From assembly GCA_025356695.1 (NCBI GenBank), contig JANXSE010000271.1:1-29591 (forward strand): 29,591 nucleotides of DNA. The letters run 5' to 3'. A program made the translations under genes and the position numbers. This document shows positions 27,624 to 29,591 of the stretch, one piece after another. Every line of letters starts with the position of its first letter. Within the stretch, counting starts at the first letter, position 1. The notes under the pieces are model-generated. The model made no database searches. It saw nothing but the letters and a program-made list of their open reading frames with translations, and was not told the DNA's origin. This DNA is from Betaproteobacteria bacterium (GTDB lineage Bacteria; Pseudomonadota; Gammaproteobacteria; Burkholderiales; SG8-41).

Positions 27624-28409
27624 CTATTCTTTATATTCCGGAAACAACTTGTCGGCCAGCACCATGCTCGCGAACCAGTCGCGGCTGCTTTCGTTGTACT
27701 GCCCGATGCGGCCGAATTTCTTCGCACGCTCTTCGCAGACTTCGGGCGTCGGCATCACCAATTCGGTGCCGCCACCCAGTGCGCCAATCTGCGCGCGGCA
27801 GGCCAATTCGAAAAAATGGTGATAAATATAAGCTTCAGGCAGCGTCGAGCCGCACACCAGCGCGCCGTGGTTCTCCAGCAGCATGTGCCATTTGTCACCG
27901 AGTGCCACCGCCATGTGGCGCGTGCCCTCGGGCGTAGTGTCGTCGTATTCGTTCTTGTAATAAGCGACACGGTTGTAGAAGCGCATTGCCTGCTGGGTGA
28001 GCGGCAAGAGGCCGCATTTCTGTGCCGACACTGCAAGGTTGGCCGGCGAATGCGTATGCACCGCCGCCATGATGTCGGGCCGCGCCTTGTAAACCGACGC
28101 ATGCACGTTATAGGCCGCCGGGCTCGCCTTGTATTCGGAAGCCATCACCTGATTGCCATCGACGTCGTATTTGACGACGTTGGACGCCGTGACCTGTTCC
28201 ATGAACACATTCTCGGCCTTGACCAGAAAATGGTTGGGCTCACCGGGAATGCGCACCGAGATGTGGTTGTAGGTCATATCGACAAACACGAAGTGCGCGA
28301 CCAGCCGGTGCGCTGCCGCCAACTGGCAGCGCAGCTTCCATTCTTCGTCGCTGACGCGCTCGCGCACGAGTTGCGCCTTCTTCTCCCCGCCCCTTGCATT
28401 GACTGTCAT
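27624..28409 (-). CDS. Class II aldolase/adducin family protein
   Basis: This 261-residue protein has the class II aldolase/adducin fold. Zinc ligands His118 and His120 (AAVHTHSP) and His181 (ENHG) are present. The glutamate that acts as acid/base in L-fuculose-phosphate aldolase, four residues before the conserved His103, is Ala99 here (SPAAYNVH). The protein may therefore be a decarboxylase, dehydratase or other lyase rather than a classical aldolase. Substrate unknown. GAGG lies about 10 nt before the ATG at 28407-28409. The gene heads the run toward FAH and thioesterase (97-nt gap) and is divergent from the Bug protein gene. Confidence 0.9.
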   Translation of the reverse strand: MTVNARGGEKKAQLVRERVSDEEWKLRCQLAAAHRLVAHFVFVDMTYNHISVRIPGEPNHFLVKAENVFMEQVTASNVVKYDVDGNQVMASEYKASPAAYNVHASVYKARPDIMAAVHTHSPANLAVSAQKCGLLPLTQQAMRFYNRVAYYKNEYDDTTPEGTRHMAVALGDKWHMLLENHGALVCGSTLPEAYIYHHFFELACRAQIGALGGGTELVMPTPEVCEERAKKFGRIGQYNESSRDWFASMVLADKLFPEYKE

Positions 28410-28430
28410 CGTTTTTGCCTCACGATTTTC

Positions 28431-28443
28431 AAGTTATTAACTT
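28431..28443. promoter_or_regulatory. Candidate operator palindrome between aldolase and Bug genes
   Basis: A perfect palindrome AAGTTA-T-TAACTT lies 21 nt upstream of the aldolase-like start, within the divergent intergenic region. It is AT-rich in a GC-rich setting. It overlaps a weak extended -10 for the minus strand (28440-28448). No regulator gene is nearby, so the binding protein is unknown. Confidence 0.3.
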
Positions 28444-28505
28444 TAACATGATGCGTCGTCCGCCGCGCCCTGCGGCAGCTGTGTTTCTCACTGCAAAAAC
28501 GCCGT

Positions 28506-28511
28506 TATAAT
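28506..28511 (+). promoter_or_regulatory. -10 box upstream of Bug-family gene
   Basis: A consensus TATAAT stands 51 nt before the start codon at 28563 and gives a predicted leader of about 45 nt. The -35 is weak: TTCTCA at 28485-28490 with a short 15-nt spacer is the best match. Confidence 0.5.
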
Positions 28512-28562
28512 GCCGCGCCTGCTGCGAACGCCCGCGCATCGCGCAGTCCCGACGGAGTTTTG

Positions 28563-29519
28563 ATGAATTTCCGCTGCACGCTCGCCGCCATTCTCTGCCT
28601 CGCCGTTCAAACGGCTGCGGCACAGAACTATCCAAGCAAACCGGTCCGCATGATCGTGCCCAATGTTTCCGGCGGGCTGGCCGACATCGCCGCGCGTGTG
28701 GTCGCCGGCAAACTCTCCGATGCGCTCGGCCAGCAGGTCGTCGTTGACAACCGTGCCGGTGCCGGCAGCACCATCGGCACCGCGATGGCGGCGCGCGCGC
28801 CCGCAGACGGTTACACGCTGCTCACCGTCTTCGACAGCCACGCCACCAATCCGCATCTGTTCAAAAATCTTGAATACGATACGCTGAAAGATCTCGCGCC
28901 CGTGTCGCTGCTGGTGCGCGGCCCGCTGCTGCTCGCCGTACATCCGAAGCTCGGCGTGAAAACCGCGCAGGATCTCGTGCAACTGGCAAAGTCGCGTCCC
29001 GGCGATCTCAAGTTCGCCAGCGTCGGCCCCGGCTCGCCGGCACGCCTGTTGATGGAAATGCTCAAGGTCGAAGCGCACATCGACGTCATCAACGTGCCCT
29101 ATCGCGGCGCGGCGCCTGCCGTCACCGATCTGATCGGCGGTCATACCGATGCCATGTTCGCCACCATCCCCACGCTCAATCCGCACATCCGTGCCGCGCG
29201 CCTCAATGCCGTCGCCATCACCTCGCAGAAACGCAGCAGCGTGATGGCCGGCGTGCCGACCATGAGCGAACAGTATCCGGGCTTTATTGCAGAATCGTGG
29301 GTCGGCATGCTCGCGCCTGCGCAAACACCGCGCGCCATCATCGCGCGCTTGAATACCGAGACGGTAAAGATACTGGCGCAGCCCGAAATAAAAACGCGCT
29401 TCGCCGAACTCGGCTACGAAACCGTCGGCAGCACGCCGGCGCAGTTTGATAAATGGATACGCGGCGAAACGGAACGCTGGGGCAAGCTGATCCGCGCGCA
29501 GAAGATCACGCTCGAATAA
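28563..29519 (+). CDS. Bug-family tripartite tricarboxylate transporter substrate-binding protein
   Basis: Bug (TctC-like) proteins are periplasmic receptors for carboxylates and related compounds and are very numerous in Burkholderiales. The 318-residue protein has a signal peptide (about 1-20, ending TAAA-QNYPSKPVRMIVP). The family pattern follows: the glycine loop NVSGGLADIAARVVAGKLS, VVVDNRAGAGSTIGT, and INVPYRGAAPAVTDLIGG in the second lobe. The ATG at 28563-28565 has GGAG 5 nt upstream; a TTG just before it is also in frame. No TctA or TctB membrane partner is present, so it is an orphan receptor here. It is divergent from the catabolic genes and may serve their substrate. Confidence 0.94.
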   Translation: MNFRCTLAAILCLAVQTAAAQNYPSKPVRMIVPNVSGGLADIAARVVAGKLSDALGQQVVVDNRAGAGSTIGTAMAARAPADGYTLLTVFDSHATNPHLFKNLEYDTLKDLAPVSLLVRGPLLLAVHPKLGVKTAQDLVQLAKSRPGDLKFASVGPGSPARLLMEMLKVEAHIDVINVPYRGAAPAVTDLIGGHTDAMFATIPTLNPHIRAARLNAVAITSQKRSSVMAGVPTMSEQYPGFIAESWVGMLAPAQTPRAIIARLNTETVKILAQPEIKTRFAELGYETVGSTPAQFDKWIRGETERWGKLIRAQKITLE

Positions 29520-29532
29520 CAACGGGTTTGCA

Positions 29533-29561
29533 GGATGGGTAGAGCGCAGCGAAACCCATCC
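29533..29561. repeat. Short palindromic repeat with GAGCGCAGCG core
   Basis: Perfect 8-bp arms GGATGGGT (29533-29540) and ACCCATCC (29554-29561) enclose a 13-nt loop with GAGCGCAGCG. I recall near-identical units scattered between genes of many beta- and gammaproteobacteria. It starts 14 nt past the Bug stop and could also act as a 3'-end hairpin, although no T tract follows. Confidence 0.6.
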
Positions 29562-29570
29562 AAAGTATTC

Positions 29571-29591
29571 CCTCTCCCCTTGTGTGAGAGG
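29571..29591. repeat. Second palindromic repeat, cut by window edge
   Basis: CCTCTC (29571-29576) pairs with GAGAGG (29586-29591) around a 9-nt loop, and the arm may extend past the edge. The CCCTCTCCCCTTGTG sequence resembles another widespread intergenic repeat of GC-rich proteobacteria. Confidence 0.4.

Overview
The window is chromosomal DNA of a GC-rich betaproteobacterium, probably Burkholderiales or Nitrosomonadales. The evidence is the gene order ndk-rlmN-pilW-rodZ-ispG-hisS-yfgM-bamB-der-hfq-hflX-hflK-hflC-DUF2065-hisZ-purA, the use of HisZ, the betaproteobacterial form of Hfq (YKHAIST motif, rim RREH), and a Bug-type periplasmic binding protein. I can name the class from sequence alone but not the genus. 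I see no rRNA, CRISPR array, insertion sequence, integrase or phage gene. No stretch longer than 300 bases lacks a gene.

Region 1 (1-1441): the 5' part of rnr (RNase R) runs off the left edge on the minus strand. It is divergent from a tRNA-Leu(CAG) gene, whose strong sigma70-type promoter begins one base from the rnr start codon.

Region 2 (1530-16858, all minus strand): a densely packed housekeeping block read from ndk to purA. Many junctions are ATGA, GTGA or TAATG overlaps, or gaps under 30 nt. It combines nucleotide supply (ndk, purA), ribosome, tRNA and GTPase functions (rlmN, hisS, der, hflX), isoprenoid synthesis (ispG), cell shape and type IV pili (rodZ, pilW), outer-membrane assembly (bamB, yfgM-like), RNA regulation (hfq), control of membrane proteolysis (hflK, hflC) and histidine synthesis (hisZ).

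Region 3 (16947-24153): tilS overlaps accA. Next comes a DUF4337 membrane protein, separated by a clear intrinsic terminator from a translationally coupled pair of probably exported enzymes: a dienelactone-hydrolase-like protein and a gamma-glutamyltransferase. A small plus-strand membrane protein of unknown function then converges on an MFS transporter.

Region 4 (24300-29591): accessory metabolism. It holds a DUF1932-type NAD(P)-dependent dehydrogenase, a class III cyclase-FHA fusion lacking the usual catalytic arginine, and a minus-strand run of class II aldolase-like protein, FAH-family hydrolase and FlK-like thioesterase. A Bug-family binding protein diverges from that run. The last three plus Bug look like a small uptake and catabolic cluster for an unidentified organic acid or acyl-CoA-linked compound. 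Two short palindromic repeats follow at the right edge.

I did not find an obviously new multi-gene system. The most unusual items are the altered active sites of the cyclase-FHA protein and the aldolase-like protein, and the uncharacterised catabolic cluster.
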